A stretch of 37,816 nucleotides of DNA from Pseudomonadota bacterium. GTDB taxonomy: Bacteria; Pseudomonadota; Alphaproteobacteria; Rhizobiales; Beijerinckiaceae. Below, in pieces: positions 15,408 through 24,355 of this stretch; position 1 is the first letter of the stretch, and every line of letters starts with the position of its first letter. Under the pieces are notes generated by a model. It was not told the DNA's origin and ran no database searches. It worked only from the letters and a program-made list of their open reading frames with translations. Location of the stretch: positions 1 to 37,816 of the forward strand of contig JAEXGT010000014.1 of the NCBI GenBank assembly GCA_023450615.1, written 5' to 3'. The translations under genes were made by a program, and so were the position numbers.

Positions 15408-16387
15408 CAGGGACTGCGTCCGCTATCCCAGTACAGTTCCTCCGGGAAGCTCTGAACCGGGCCAACCAGCTTCTCGCCGCCGATCCTTGCGAGAACCCCG
15501 AAGAGCCTTTCCGCATCGATCTTCTCATCGGATACGCTTCGCCTGGGGATACCTTCGAGAAAATACTGCTTCAGCTTCTGAAACGTTGCCTCGTCCTCGG
15601 CGCTCATAAGCGGCCGGATAGAAGTCCATGCTTCGTCGCGATTTGCCAGGATCTGCTTGGCTCCGGCAGAGGCTTTCGCAAAGCTATTCAGAATGGTTGG
15701 GTCGGTCGCCTCATCAAAGACGTATCCCAGCAGAGCGATCTCGCCTTCGACGCCGAAGGATCTCGCTATATCGCCGGCGCTGACGAGGCGCCGAAAGCCC
15801 TTCGCCTCCAGCCGGGCACAGAAATTCCAGAACAGCAAGGCAGCGTCGAGTTCCCGCGTCTCGAGCTTGTTCATCAGGAGAGGCGGAGCGCCATAGGCTG
15901 GGGCAGAAGCTGTACTCAGATCGACTCCCGTCCTGTTCTGAACATCCGCTTTCAAGAGAAGCCAGCTCTTATCCAAGGGGCCTCCAGCAACTCCGATCCT
16001 CTTTCCTATAAGATCGGTCGCATCCCGCATGGGAGAGCCTTCAGGGATCATCACGCCTCCCTCGGTTGCGGAGAACGGGATGAATTTCACCTTCCGCCCC
16101 TCGTTTCGCAGGCGTGCCGCCAGCAGGAGATCGGTGACGATCGTATCCACCTGCCCGGCTTGAAAGGCGATGCGGGCGGCGTCGTTCGTCGCCAGTTGGA
16201 CCGGGCGAAACGTGAGGCCATTTTCTGTGTCGAGAGCAGCTCTGCGGATGGTTTCAATCTCCCAGAGCACCGTTCCAAAGGGCAGTACCCCTACACTGAT
16301 GCCTCTGCTCGGCGCCGCGAGAACCCATTCAGGAGGAGCAGCTACCGCCAGAGAGAGCCCTTGGAGAACTTCACGCCTCGACAACAT
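15407..16387 (-). CDS. ABC transporter substrate-binding protein, SsuA/NMT1-like
   Basis: 326 residues. The N-terminus MLSRREVLQGLSLAVAAPPEWVLAAP is a Tat-type leader (SRREVLQG), so it is exported folded. The remainder is a two-lobed binding protein. It has GVLPFGTVLWEIE at the first strand, QLATNDAARIAFQAGQVDTIVTDLLLAA, and DLIGKRIGVAGGPLDKSWLLL, as in SsuA/NMT1 family members. The ATG at 16387 has AGGGAGAAG upstream. It is the first gene of the transporter-hydrolase unit. A Tat leader on a binding protein of this locus could mean that it binds a metal or cofactor before export; that is speculative. Confidence 0.9.
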   Translation of the reverse strand: MLSRREVLQGLSLAVAAPPEWVLAAPSRGISVGVLPFGTVLWEIETIRRAALDTENGLTFRPVQLATNDAARIAFQAGQVDTIVTDLLLAARLRNEGRKVKFIPFSATEGGVMIPEGSPMRDATDLIGKRIGVAGGPLDKSWLLLKADVQNRTGVDLSTASAPAYGAPPLLMNKLETRELDAALLFWNFCARLEAKGFRRLVSAGDIARSFGVEGEIALLGYVFDEATDPTILNSFAKASAGAKQILANRDEAWTSIRPLMSAEDEATFQKLKQYFLEGIPRRSVSDEKIDAERLFGVLARIGGEKLVGPVQSFPEELYWDSGRSP

Positions 16388-16610
16388 TGCGCTTCTCCCT
16401 CTTGCGAGGCCTCATACGTCAAACTCGGCGTCACGAAATGCTACCATCTTCTTCACGAGACTAAGCTTATCCTCTTCCTGGCTCTGTCGGGAATAGGAAT
16501 AGTAAAACGAGCCTAGGCACTTTTGCCTACAATACACTTTTTGGAGGTACTCTAGAAAATCTAGCTAAACACTCGAAAATAAGCGTGTCTCCGGTTAGCC
16601 CACCGACCCC

Positions 16611-17117
16611 TTACAAGGGCGTTTCCGAAATTGGCTCAACCAGAAGGCGGTTTTTCACCAGCCAGCGGATTCCTCGGATCCAGCTCTCATCCGTGTTGCC
16701 GCGGATGTCGGCTTGTCCACCGCGAATAATCTTGCCGGAATGTGCATCTCTGATCGTTACCGCGAAGCTAAGAATGAGGTCCGACGTCTTCTGCACGATA
16801 CCCGAAACTACGAGATTTGCGCCGAGATCCTTAGCTAGATCTTCGGCACAGCCATTGCACTTGTTCAACGGGGCCTTCTGAATAATGGCCTCGCGCTTGG
16901 GCGATATATCAACGAGTTCAATCTGCGGCGAGGCTTGGAGCAACTTACGCAATTCATCACTAACGAGTTGCAGCCGTTGCAACTGGTCATTCCTGAGACC
17001 GAGTTCGGCTGCCTGACTGGTGTCAACCAGTTCGATGTCGAACACAGCCGTTTTGAACTCCTCCGCGATTGCCGTTGAGCTGATTGTCAGAAGTATCAAG
17101 GCTGCCAGGATATGCAT
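16611..17117 (-). CDS. exported protein, DUF2380/DUF3280-like
   Basis: 168 residues with a signal peptide (MHILAALILLTISSTAIAEE). The mature protein reads FKTAVFDIELVDTS, then a helix, then QIELVDISP, and a Cys pair in LNKCNGCAEDLAKDLGANLVVSGIVQK. The second half is a beta-rich domain with IRDAHSGKIIRGGQADIRGNTDESW. This order matches small lipoprotein-like periplasmic proteins of the DUF2380/DUF3280 group, often seen near PQQ dehydrogenase genes. ATG 17117 was taken because GGGAG precedes it and it opens the leader. It is 223 nt upstream of the binding-protein gene, so it may be separately transcribed. The function is unknown. Confidence 0.82.
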   Translation of the reverse strand: MHILAALILLTISSTAIAEEFKTAVFDIELVDTSQAAELGLRNDQLQRLQLVSDELRKLLQASPQIELVDISPKREAIIQKAPLNKCNGCAEDLAKDLGANLVVSGIVQKTSDLILSFAVTIRDAHSGKIIRGGQADIRGNTDESWIRGIRWLVKNRLLVEPISETPL

Positions 17118-17370
17118 GTTGCACAATCTCCCTGCAATACAGAGCCACCTGTTCGGTGGTCGACTCAACCCAGGGCCAATTTGCTCAGTTTCGCCACTAA
17201 GGTATCCATGAGATGAGGATCTGTGAAAGCGTGGTCAAAAGAAGGCAGCAGAAACATCCTGAAGCCTTCCTCCATACGGAGAAAGACTTCAGATGCGGTA
17301 TGTAAGTCGGCGCGCTGAACGACAACCCTGGGTTACTGCCTTGGAATGTAGGGTTGAGCGCTGTTCACTC

Positions 17371-17877
17371 TCATTGGATACCAAGGAGTCCTTTGGCTTC
17401 ATTGACCGCACTTGTACAGCCGCTCGCGTCTCCGCTTTGGTCGGCTGATTGTGCACGCGCGAGAGCCGCCTCGATTCGCTTCGCATGATCTGGACTAGGT
17501 GTGGCGCCCGATGCCACCTGCGAACTGGTCGATTGTCCCTGGATCTGTGAGCGCACGTCCTGCGGCGATGTCGCCCTGTCTTGCGTCAAAGTATTCATGG
17601 CCGCAGTCGCATTGGTGTCTGGTGCCTCTCCGGCCCGTGGGACCTGACGCGGCGTCGCAGAGACCGCAGCATCGTTACCACCGGTCTGAGGCTGCGGCGA
17701 ACCGGTAGTCGCGCCCGTTGTCGAACCAGTTCTCATCGTGGGGCCGGAGCCTGCATCACTGCTGTCCACGATTTTTCGCAACGAGCTGATTTGATCTGTA
17801 CAAGGACCTGCTCTACCCTCAACAGAGGTAAGCATCATGGCCAAGCTCGCTGTCGCAATCACCAAGCCCGTCTTCAT
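17371..17877 (-). CDS. exported low-complexity protein of unknown function
   Basis: 168 residues. The ATG at 17877 is preceded by GGAGGAAC and opens a signal peptide (MKTGLVIATASLAMMLTSVEGRAG). The mature part has a short helical start with one Cys (GPCTDQISSLRKIVDS). A long Gly/Ser/Thr/Ala/Gln-rich linker follows (about residues 45-125), then a C-terminal helical segment (HAKRIEAALARAQSADQSGDASGCTSAVNEAKGLL cut here into its two helices) with a second Cys. No enzyme domain was recognised. It is probably periplasmic or surface-anchored through the flexible linker. It is the outermost gene of the methylotrophy side, next to the IS3 element. Confidence 0.8.
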   Translation of the reverse strand: MKTGLVIATASLAMMLTSVEGRAGPCTDQISSLRKIVDSSDAGSGPTMRTGSTTGATTGSPQPQTGGNDAAVSATPRQVPRAGEAPDTNATAAMNTLTQDRATSPQDVRSQIQGQSTSSQVASGATPSPDHAKRIEAALARAQSADQSGDASGCTSAVNEAKGLLGIQ

Positions 17878-18118
17878 TGCAGTTCCTCCAATTATAGATC
17901 TCGGCCAGGAGATTTTATTTTTCTGAAGAACCCACCCTGAAGAATCGGGTTCCATCCCCTCCATCCCAAGTGATGAACGTACCTCCGAAGGGATGTATAC
18001 ACGTGAGAGGCAGGAACTCATGGCGTCGGCAAGATGTGATCTGATCCCTTAAAACTGGACCCGTTTGGGTTAGAGTTTTCCGCGGGATTGTCCCTGGCTG
18101 GGAAGGAGCGGAAGACCG

Positions 18119-18385
18119 ATGAAGGCCTCACAGTTTTCGGACGCCCAGAAGGCGTTCATCCTCAAACAGGGCGCGGATGGAACGCCCGTGGCGGAGATCT
18201 GCCGCAAAGCTGGAATCAGCCAGGCGACTTACTTCAATTGGAAGAAGAAGTATGATGGGCTGCTGCCGTCCGAGATGAGGCGCCTGAAGCAGCTCGAGGA
18301 CGAGAACGCCCGTCTCAAGAAGATCGTCGCGGATCTGACGCTCGACCGGGAGATGCTGCAGGACGTCATCAAGCGAAAGCTCTAA
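18119..18385 (+). CDS. IS3-family transposase OrfA (helix-turn-helix subunit)
   Basis: 88 residues, intact. The helix-turn-helix is in TPVAEICRKAGISQATYFNWKKKY. A leucine-zipper-like helix follows (LKQLEDENARLKKIVADLTLDREMLQDVI). It is characteristic of IS407-type OrfA. In this family OrfA binds the element ends and can be fused to OrfB by ribosomal frameshifting. It is intact, but its partner orfB is damaged. Confidence 0.93.
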   Translation: MKASQFSDAQKAFILKQGADGTPVAEICRKAGISQATYFNWKKKYDGLLPSEMRRLKQLEDENARLKKIVADLTLDREMLQDVIKRKL

Positions 18386-18408
18386 GGCCTGCTCGCCAGC
18401 GCGAGCTC

Positions 18409-19219
18409 GTGGCCGGGATGTGCCGGGAATGGGCGGTGTCGATCCGCAGGGCCTGTGCGGCTCTCCGGTTTGACCGCTCCACCCACCACTACAAATCCCG
18501 CCGCACCGAGCAGGCCAGTCTCAAGGAGCGCATTCGCGACATCTGTCAGACGCGGGTGCGCTATGGCTACCGCCGTGTTCACGTTCTGCTGCAGCGGGAA
18601 GGCTGGGGCACAAACATCAAGCGGACCTATCGCATCTACCGGGAGCTGGGCATGCAGCTGCGCAACAATACGCCGAAGCGGCGGGTGAAGGCCAAACTGC
18701 GGGACGACCGCCAGGTGGCCGTGGGGCCCAACGACGTCTGGGCGATGGACTTCGTGCATGACCAGCTGGCCACCGGCAAGAAGATCCGGGTGCTGACCGT
18801 GCTCGACACCTTCTCCCGTTACGTGCCGGCACTGGACCCGCGCTTCAGTTACCGCGGCGAAGACGTGGTTGCCACCCTGGAGCGGGTCTGCGGGCAGATC
18901 GGCTATCCCAAGACCATCCGGGTGGATCAGGGCTCGGAGTTCGTGTCGCGGGATCTGGACCTGTGGGCGTACCAGAAGGGCGTCACGCTCGACTTCTCCC
19001 GACCGGGCAAGCCGACCGACAATGCCTTCATCGAGGCGTTCAACGGCCGGTTCCGGGCGGAATGCCTGAACCAGCATTGGTTCCTGTCTCTTGCGGATGA
19101 GCGAAAAGCTGGAGGATTGGCGTCGATACTACAATGAGGAACGGCCCCATGGTGCCATCGGGAATAAGCCCCCGATTGCGCTGATAAAATCGGGTGACGT
19201 AGCCAGCCCGTCACCCTGA
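18409..19219 (+). pseudogene. IS3-family transposase OrfB, frameshifted near the C-terminus
   Basis: The reading frame from GTG 18409 (or ATG 18418) gives a DDE integrase core. It has VWAMDFVHDQL (first Asp), VDQGSEFVSRDL (second Asp) and KPTDNAFIEAFNGRFRAECLNQHW (Glu). Around 19098-19105 the frame shifts by a net loss of two bases relative to the usual ADAREKLEDW stretch. That frame then stops at 19137 after about 10 unrelated residues. The true ending (KLEDWRRYYNEERPHGAIG and onward) continues in another frame to TGA at 19219. The element is therefore probably unable to move on its own. Confidence 0.88.
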
Positions 19220-19322
19220 TCGAAGCCGGAAAACTCTAACCGTAGGTGGTCCAAACTTCGGGATCGGTTCAACACCTGCTGAGGCTCTAAACGCCACTGG
19301 ATGAAGCTTCGGTGGCAGGTCA

Positions 19323-19348
19323 CACAGAACTTCCGACGTTGTACTTAG
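19323..19348 (+). repeat. 26-bp inverted repeat, left copy
   Basis: Matches 24083-24108 in inverted orientation at 25 of 26 positions; the single difference is at the base within GTTrTAC. It starts CACAGAACTTCC and ends TACTTAG. The right copy is the tip of an IS630-type fragment, so this is probably an end of a related element whose body has been lost. The two copies bracket the 1,394-aa gene. Confidence 0.85.
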
Positions 19349-19424
19349 GGCGCGCGAGCGCATTTCCAGCCCAAACGTTTGCTCAAGCCACCGCGGTCCA
19401 TCATGGGCTCTGCACTTTGATACC

Positions 19425-22400
19425 TCATAGCAAGAACAAATCTTGGTTGGCACTGGTTGTACTTGCGCCGGGCGATCCGGGCTGGATGACGAGGCCGCTG
19501 AGGATGGCGTTGTCGACCTCGCCCACGCCGATCGAGTCCAAGCGCACGTTCAGCAGTCCGTCCGTGACTGTCACCGCCTTGGTCACCGCGTAGGCATTGT
19601 TCTTGCCCGCTACCGTGAACAGGTCAAGATTGTCCACCACCGTCGTCCCCTCCAGCAGCACATCGAACACCCGCTGCCCCGCGCCCGTCACCCACGGCTC
19701 CGTGAACTGGAACTGCACCGTGTAGCTCCCGTTCGCCAGCGCGACGTCATAGCCGAAGTCCGTGCCGTACCGGTACGACTGGTACAACCCGTCATTGCTG
19801 GTGCCCCCGATCGGGGCGGTGATGCTTTTGACCGTGCTGCTGCCCTTGAGGGTGGGATGCGGCGAGGACGCGGTGTCAACCGCATATACGATCCCGGCCG
19901 CGTCCGTGTACGCGCCGCCGCCCGTGTTGATCGCCACCCGGCCCGGTGAAGCGGAGGCCTGCACCGTGATCGCCACCGTGTCCACATCCTGCAAGACCCC
20001 GTCCGAGGTGGTCACGGTGAGGGTGTCAGGTCCGCTGTAGTCCAGGTTCCCTTTGTAGCTCAGTCCTGCAAGCGCCGTATTGATCGCGGAGGCGGAACCG
20101 GTCAGGGTGACCCGCGCCGTGCCGTTGCCGCTCACTCCGGAGGAACCGCTCACCGTCAGGGTGCCCTGGGCGACGCTCAGGGTGGTGGTCAGGCTCGTGC
20201 TGTCGGGGTCTGCCACCGTCAGGCCGGCAATGGCGTAGGCTTGGTCCTCCTGGGCCGTCTGCGCACCCGGCACCGTGTTCACCGGAGGCGCGCCCGGAGA
20301 GGTCGAACCTTGTCGAATAGCGCGAACTTCCGAGCTCACTGCGCTGATTACAAAACCGTTTGCATCAACTTCCGCCACAGCCACCACGGTCACTCGACCG
20401 GTCGCGAGATTGACTTGAACTGTACCCTTCCCTTCAGCGTCAAGCGTCACGTTTTGATAACTAACGCTGGTAGCCGCGTTTCCTTGGAACGGGTTGGAGG
20501 AGGATACAGCCTGCTGCTCTACCAGCATCGTTTGGACGCGTACCGTTGCGCCGGGTCTGCCGCTCACGATGGCGGTGCTTAGCTCTTCAGCTGTTGCGCC
20601 AGAGCTGGGTATGGAAACATTACCGCTGCTGACACCTCCTATGGTGACCGTCGGCGCTGCGCCTTGAATCGACTGGCTCCGGGCGTCAGCTTGGCCGACC
20701 CCAGTACCGAACAGGTCAGCATTTTGCTGTGTGCCGTCAGCAAAAATGTAAGTAACCCGTGATCGCGCAGCTTCGGCACCGGATATTCCGCCGGCATTGA
20801 TCGTCTGCCCGAATTCAGCCAGCGACTCCGGATCGATATCGATTGAGAAGCCCAGCGCCTCACCAGGGTTAAAGTCAGTAAAATCAAGGATGAGCTGTTT
20901 GTAGCCTTGGCTTGCGCTGCCTTCTCTATACTGCGCCACCGCAGTGAACGTTCCCGTTTTCGTATCAATTGTAAACGGTTTGCCGCTGGAACCTCCTGCT
21001 GCGTTGGGATCAAAGAAAATTCCATCCGGCAAGATGGCGTTCGTTAGATCTATGATGACGCGCTGCAGATTGCTCTGACTCTGCGCCAAATTCTCAAGAC
21101 GGAATGTATTCGGATCAAATGTACTCACATCGATCGGGCCGTTCGGCGTCATGGTCAGCTTGGCAACACCTGATGCTGTTTGGGGTTTAGATGTTGCTGT
21201 GACGCTCACCGAGTTCCAAGTCGCGTCAAAGGGAACGCCAGGCCCGGCAGAGGTTGAGATCAGGCCTATGGCAAGACCGCTTTTAAGCTGCGCGCCCGTG
21301 CTGGTGCTGACCTCGTAGGTTCCCTTTAGAGCTTGAAGGAGAGCCCCACTTGCTTGAATTGGATCTCCAGTGCCGTTGAAGACTGTTCCAGCACTCGTCG
21401 ATGTGCGCCCTCGGGTAAAGCTCCAACTTGGCGTGACAATGCCAAGATCCGGATCGACAGCAAGCTTCAGCGTGATGTCGTCGAGAGTTGTAAATGACAG
21501 GGAGCCGCCGAACAGAGAAGGCGCTGAGATTAATTGCTGCGCCACGGTCTGATTGTTACTTTCGAAAACTGCTTGGATGGAGGGGCTGTTAGCAGCGCCA
21601 TTGACAGTGTTAGCTCCAGCCACGAGCTTGATGTAGTTCGATTGATCGCCGGTTCCGATGAAAAAGCCGACATTTTGAAAGTTCGCAGGCGTCGTTGTCT
21701 CAAAAGGATTGTTGACCCTCGCTGTAATCACAAAATCCTCGACGTCAGGGCTGGCCATAATGCCGAGTTGATATGCATCGAGTTGACTGTTGGTTGTTCC
21801 AGCAGCGGATCCTTCAGTGATGTTCTGCAGGAGGATGCCGGAAGCTGCCCCCCCCGCCACCACCCGGGTAGGGTCGTACTGCGCCTTGAATGATTGCGTT
21901 AGGTTCGTCATTACACCGGTAAAGCCGATGTTGAACAAGGTATCTGCCGGGCCAGGAAAAGGCTGATTCTGACTGAAGCCCCATGTCAGAGTACCGTTCC
22001 CCTGCAGTACGGTGGCTGTTCCGTTTGCCGGATCAAGACCAAAGCGGTCCACGACATCACTTAAGCCGTCAGCATCATAGTCGGTCGAAGGTGGCGGCGA
22101 GGTAGTTTCTCCTGGCTTCAGGATTGTAATGTTGCCGCCATAATTCGCCACCCAGAGCGTCCCCCCAAATGGACCTGATTCCGGGGCAGCGTGAACGTCA
22201 AGCGGCGTGCCACCGCCGAGCACTCCATTGGGTGTGAGATTTATGACATCCTGCGCTGTCCTGCCGTCAGACGACAGATCGATGCGAAAGACCGCATCTT
22301 GGTTCAGGGAGGTTGCAACCAGATCGCCACGCATTTCGCCGTTGAAAGCATTGGATCGATAATCGTCAATACCATTCACAGATCCTGGGAACGTCGTCAG

Positions 22401-23609
22401 TGCGTCGCGCAGAAAGAGTGGCGTTTCAAGCTCGGACGGTAGAATCGACGCGCGGTTTGCCCCTGGCGGGAGATAATATCCCTCGACCGGATTTGCCATT
22501 GACAGCGGAACCGGGGGCCAGTCGCCTGGAACCTGGATAGGGTTATTGTTTTCGTCATAAAGGCCGGCACCGTCAGGGTTGGCGCGAATTGGGTTGGCAT
22601 GGCCGCCGTAATAACCTTGTTCAATCCTATGAAGCGGGGCGACATTAAGCGATCCCGATCCGTTGTTGATACGGTTTGTGACCTCACTTGTAGGAGTTGT
22701 TGAGAACGTGCCGTTGGCCTGCTGATAGATGGGCGTCCCGCCCCATGTGGGGTTCCCGCCATTGTCGATACCATAGAGAGAGCCGGATGTAGTAAAGACG
22801 AGATCGTAGATATTGCGAAACCCTGTCGCGTAGATCTTAACTGGGCTGTCAGCGGTGACGCGGGCCTGATTAAGGCCGTCATTGCCGCCGAACACTTCAG
22901 GCTGCCCAACTGCGACCACATCATCTGCACCAGCTCGGGTCGGATCGTCGACTGTTGGCAGAACGTATTTGTAGGTCTGGCCACGGTAAATCTGGCTCGG
23001 CAGCGCGCTAACGGCCTGTAAGTCAATGTCTACTATGGAGGAGGAATAAGCGTACTCTGGCAGGTAGGCGAATTCCGCCGACGGAGCGCCGACGTTTGTA
23101 TTTCCACCTACAGTCAAAAGCAGATGACCCGTGGCTGGGTCGATCTGGATTCCGTTGACTCCATGATTCTCCTCGCTTCGCGGGAGACCAACGACCAGAT
23201 CCTCTTTTACCCATCCGGTATCCGTCTTAGTAAGACATGAAAGTATGCCGGAATTGGTGTCTAGGCCTGTATCCAGTAGGCTGGTTCCTGCACCAATTCG
23301 CGGATCACTGGAGCTTACATAAATGACAGGGTTTTGGGCTGTACCTGTAACCAAGATACCAGTGACCTGCCGACCGGTCAGCGAGGGGTTGAAGGTCCCA
23401 TCATCATTATGGTTCGGCATCTGATTGATAAGACCGATAGTCTCAGTCGATGTTACCGAGTAGCCACCCGTCGAGGTGGTCGCAATGGTGAATGCCTTGA
23501 TCAGACCATTGACTTGGGAAACATACAATCGACCGTCAGGCCCGAACTGCAACGATGTCGGATTTTGAAGGCTGGCGCCAGCCAGCTGAGTTTGGTCAAA
23601 GTCAGCCAT
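19425..23609 (-). CDS. large multidomain protein: sorbosone-dehydrogenase-like propeller, cadherin-like and malectin-like domains
   Basis: 1,394 residues. The start ATG 23609 (MADFDQTQLAG) follows GGGGAAAG and no Sec signal is present, so type I secretion or a cytosolic location is possible. Residues 1 to about 500 resemble the glucose/sorbosone dehydrogenase propeller (LQFGPDGRLYVSQ, HGVNGIQIDPATGHLLLTVGG, IYATGFRNIYDLVF, GGNITIL). A DYDADGLSD calcium-type loop follows near residue 511, then beta-sandwich stretches (about 530-1100). A cadherin-like repeat (about 1108-1215, ADPDSTSL, TVTTSDGV) and a malectin-like carbohydrate-binding domain (about 1222-1375) complete it. The C-terminal part has visibly higher GC and different codon choice. 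It is probably a secreted sugar-binding or oxidising protein; the activity is unproven. Confidence 0.88.
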   Translation of the reverse strand: MADFDQTQLAGASLQNPTSLQFGPDGRLYVSQVNGLIKAFTIATTSTGGYSVTSTETIGLINQMPNHNDDGTFNPSLTGRQVTGILVTGTAQNPVIYVSSSDPRIGAGTSLLDTGLDTNSGILSCLTKTDTGWVKEDLVVGLPRSEENHGVNGIQIDPATGHLLLTVGGNTNVGAPSAEFAYLPEYAYSSSIVDIDLQAVSALPSQIYRGQTYKYVLPTVDDPTRAGADDVVAVGQPEVFGGNDGLNQARVTADSPVKIYATGFRNIYDLVFTTSGSLYGIDNGGNPTWGGTPIYQQANGTFSTTPTSEVTNRINNGSGSLNVAPLHRIEQGYYGGHANPIRANPDGAGLYDENNNPIQVPGDWPPVPLSMANPVEGYYLPPGANRASILPSELETPLFLRDALTTFPGSVNGIDDYRSNAFNGEMRGDLVATSLNQDAVFRIDLSSDGRTAQDVINLTPNGVLGGGTPLDVHAAPESGPFGGTLWVANYGGNITILKPGETTSPPPSTDYDADGLSDVVDRFGLDPANGTATVLQGNGTLTWGFSQNQPFPGPADTLFNIGFTGVMTNLTQSFKAQYDPTRVVAGGAASGILLQNITEGSAAGTTNSQLDAYQLGIMASPDVEDFVITARVNNPFETTTPANFQNVGFFIGTGDQSNYIKLVAGANTVNGAANSPSIQAVFESNNQTVAQQLISAPSLFGGSLSFTTLDDITLKLAVDPDLGIVTPSWSFTRGRTSTSAGTVFNGTGDPIQASGALLQALKGTYEVSTSTGAQLKSGLAIGLISTSAGPGVPFDATWNSVSVTATSKPQTASGVAKLTMTPNGPIDVSTFDPNTFRLENLAQSQSNLQRVIIDLTNAILPDGIFFDPNAAGGSSGKPFTIDTKTGTFTAVAQYREGSASQGYKQLILDFTDFNPGEALGFSIDIDPESLAEFGQTINAGGISGAEAARSRVTYIFADGTQQNADLFGTGVGQADARSQSIQGAAPTVTIGGVSSGNVSIPSSGATAEELSTAIVSGRPGATVRVQTMLVEQQAVSSSNPFQGNAATSVSYQNVTLDAEGKGTVQVNLATGRVTVVAVAEVDANGFVISAVSSEVRAIRQGSTSPGAPPVNTVPGAQTAQEDQAYAIAGLTVADPDSTSLTTTLSVAQGTLTVSGSSGVSGNGTARVTLTGSASAINTALAGLSYKGNLDYSGPDTLTVTTSDGVLQDVDTVAITVQASASPGRVAINTGGGAYTDAAGIVYAVDTASSPHPTLKGSSTVKSITAPIGGTSNDGLYQSYRYGTDFGYDVALANGSYTVQFQFTEPWVTGAGQRVFDVLLEGTTVVDNLDLFTVAGKNNAYAVTKAVTVTDGLLNVRLDSIGVGEVDNAILSGLVIQPGSPGASTTSANQDLFLL

Positions 23610-24082
23610 TTTCTTTCCCCAACATGGCCCCTTGAAATGCAATTCGAACCTAATTCTTGGATCGAGTGGGCTAGCCTTCTGATGGAGATGGCGCTCTTCA
23701 GCGCATTGATTGGCACATACTCAAGTCGGCGCGCCCTTAAAACTCACATGAGAAATACACTCTATGCAAAGCAAACTGCCTACACCGGCCTAATCATGAA
23801 CAATGCCGACGGACCCAAGCCGCTTCGACGTTAGTCTCGAATATACATATTCGCGTAGCCGCGCTGCATGAATGGCCCTTGAAAGCCTAACTCCATGGCG
23901 CTCAAATTACTTAATCGAACAATGGTATTAACCGTTCTTGGTGGAGTCAACAAAAGGTTGTTGATCTTTGGTTGTAGCACAGCCCCGAAAGACTACTCCT
24001 TCAAGGTTTTACGGGTGATGTCACGGCAACCTTTGGGCAGAGGCTCCTGTCCTAACAGCTGTGGCATGGCCAAGCCCATCAG
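23610..24082. other. intergenic region upstream of the large propeller gene
   Basis: 473 nt that are more AT-rich than most of the window. Only short reading frames without ribosome sites occur, and I support none of them as genes. It presumably holds the promoter of the minus-strand 1,394-aa gene, but no clear -35/-10 pair was recognised. Confidence 0.4.
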
Positions 24083-24108
24083 CTAAGTATAACGTCGGAA
24101 GTTCTGTG
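24083..24108 (+). repeat. 26-bp inverted repeat, right copy (IS630-type end)
   Basis: Starts CTAAGTATAACG and ends TTCTGTG; it is the inverted partner of 19323-19348. It is followed 35 nt later by the start of an IS630-type transposase fragment. The TA near its tip fits the TA target of IS630 elements. Confidence 0.8.
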
Positions 24109-24143
24109 GTATGTTGGGGTGTGGGAGCAGCCGGGAGGCCGCC

Positions 24144-24355
24144 ATGCACCCCATTTGCCTGGATGCGTTCAGCCCAGACCCGCGGGTGCGTATTCGCGCC
24201 CTGATGATCCTGCTCTCGGCCGAGCGTCATCTGGTTGTGGCGGAGATCGCTGCCATCGTGCGTCAGCATGAGGAGACGGTGCGACGCTGGTTGGCCCGCT
24301 ATGCGGCGGAAGGCACGCCCGGTCTGGCCGATGCTCCCCGCTCGGGCACACCGCC
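24144..24355 (+). pseudogene. IS630-type transposase, N-terminal fragment
   Basis: About 70 residues beginning MHPICLDAF. It contains RVRIRALMILLSAERHLVVAEIAAIVRQHEETVRRWLARYAAEG split over two helices of a helix-turn-helix, then the typical GLADAPRSGTPP linker. This is the DNA-binding start of an IS630-family transposase. At about 24356 the frame runs into unrelated sequence belonging to an IS6-type remnant. The DDE catalytic part is absent, so it is a dead fragment. Confidence 0.8.

Larger units (their letters stand above)
18037..19271 (+). mobile_element. IS3-family insertion sequence, IS407-like group
   Basis: About 1.24 kb with orfA and a damaged orfB. The ends are imperfect inverted repeats: the left begins TGATCTGATCCC and the right, read inward, begins TGAACCGATCCC. 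Both share GGTTAGAGTTTTCC at about 28-42 nt inside. No matching target duplication is visible in the flanks, so it is old or the ends have rearranged. It lies between an exported-protein gene and the region of the large propeller gene. Confidence 0.85.

Noticed and set aside
18382..19077. 231-codon minus-strand frame within the IS3 element
   Set aside because: Shadow of the transposase orfB; the plus strand has DDE motifs.
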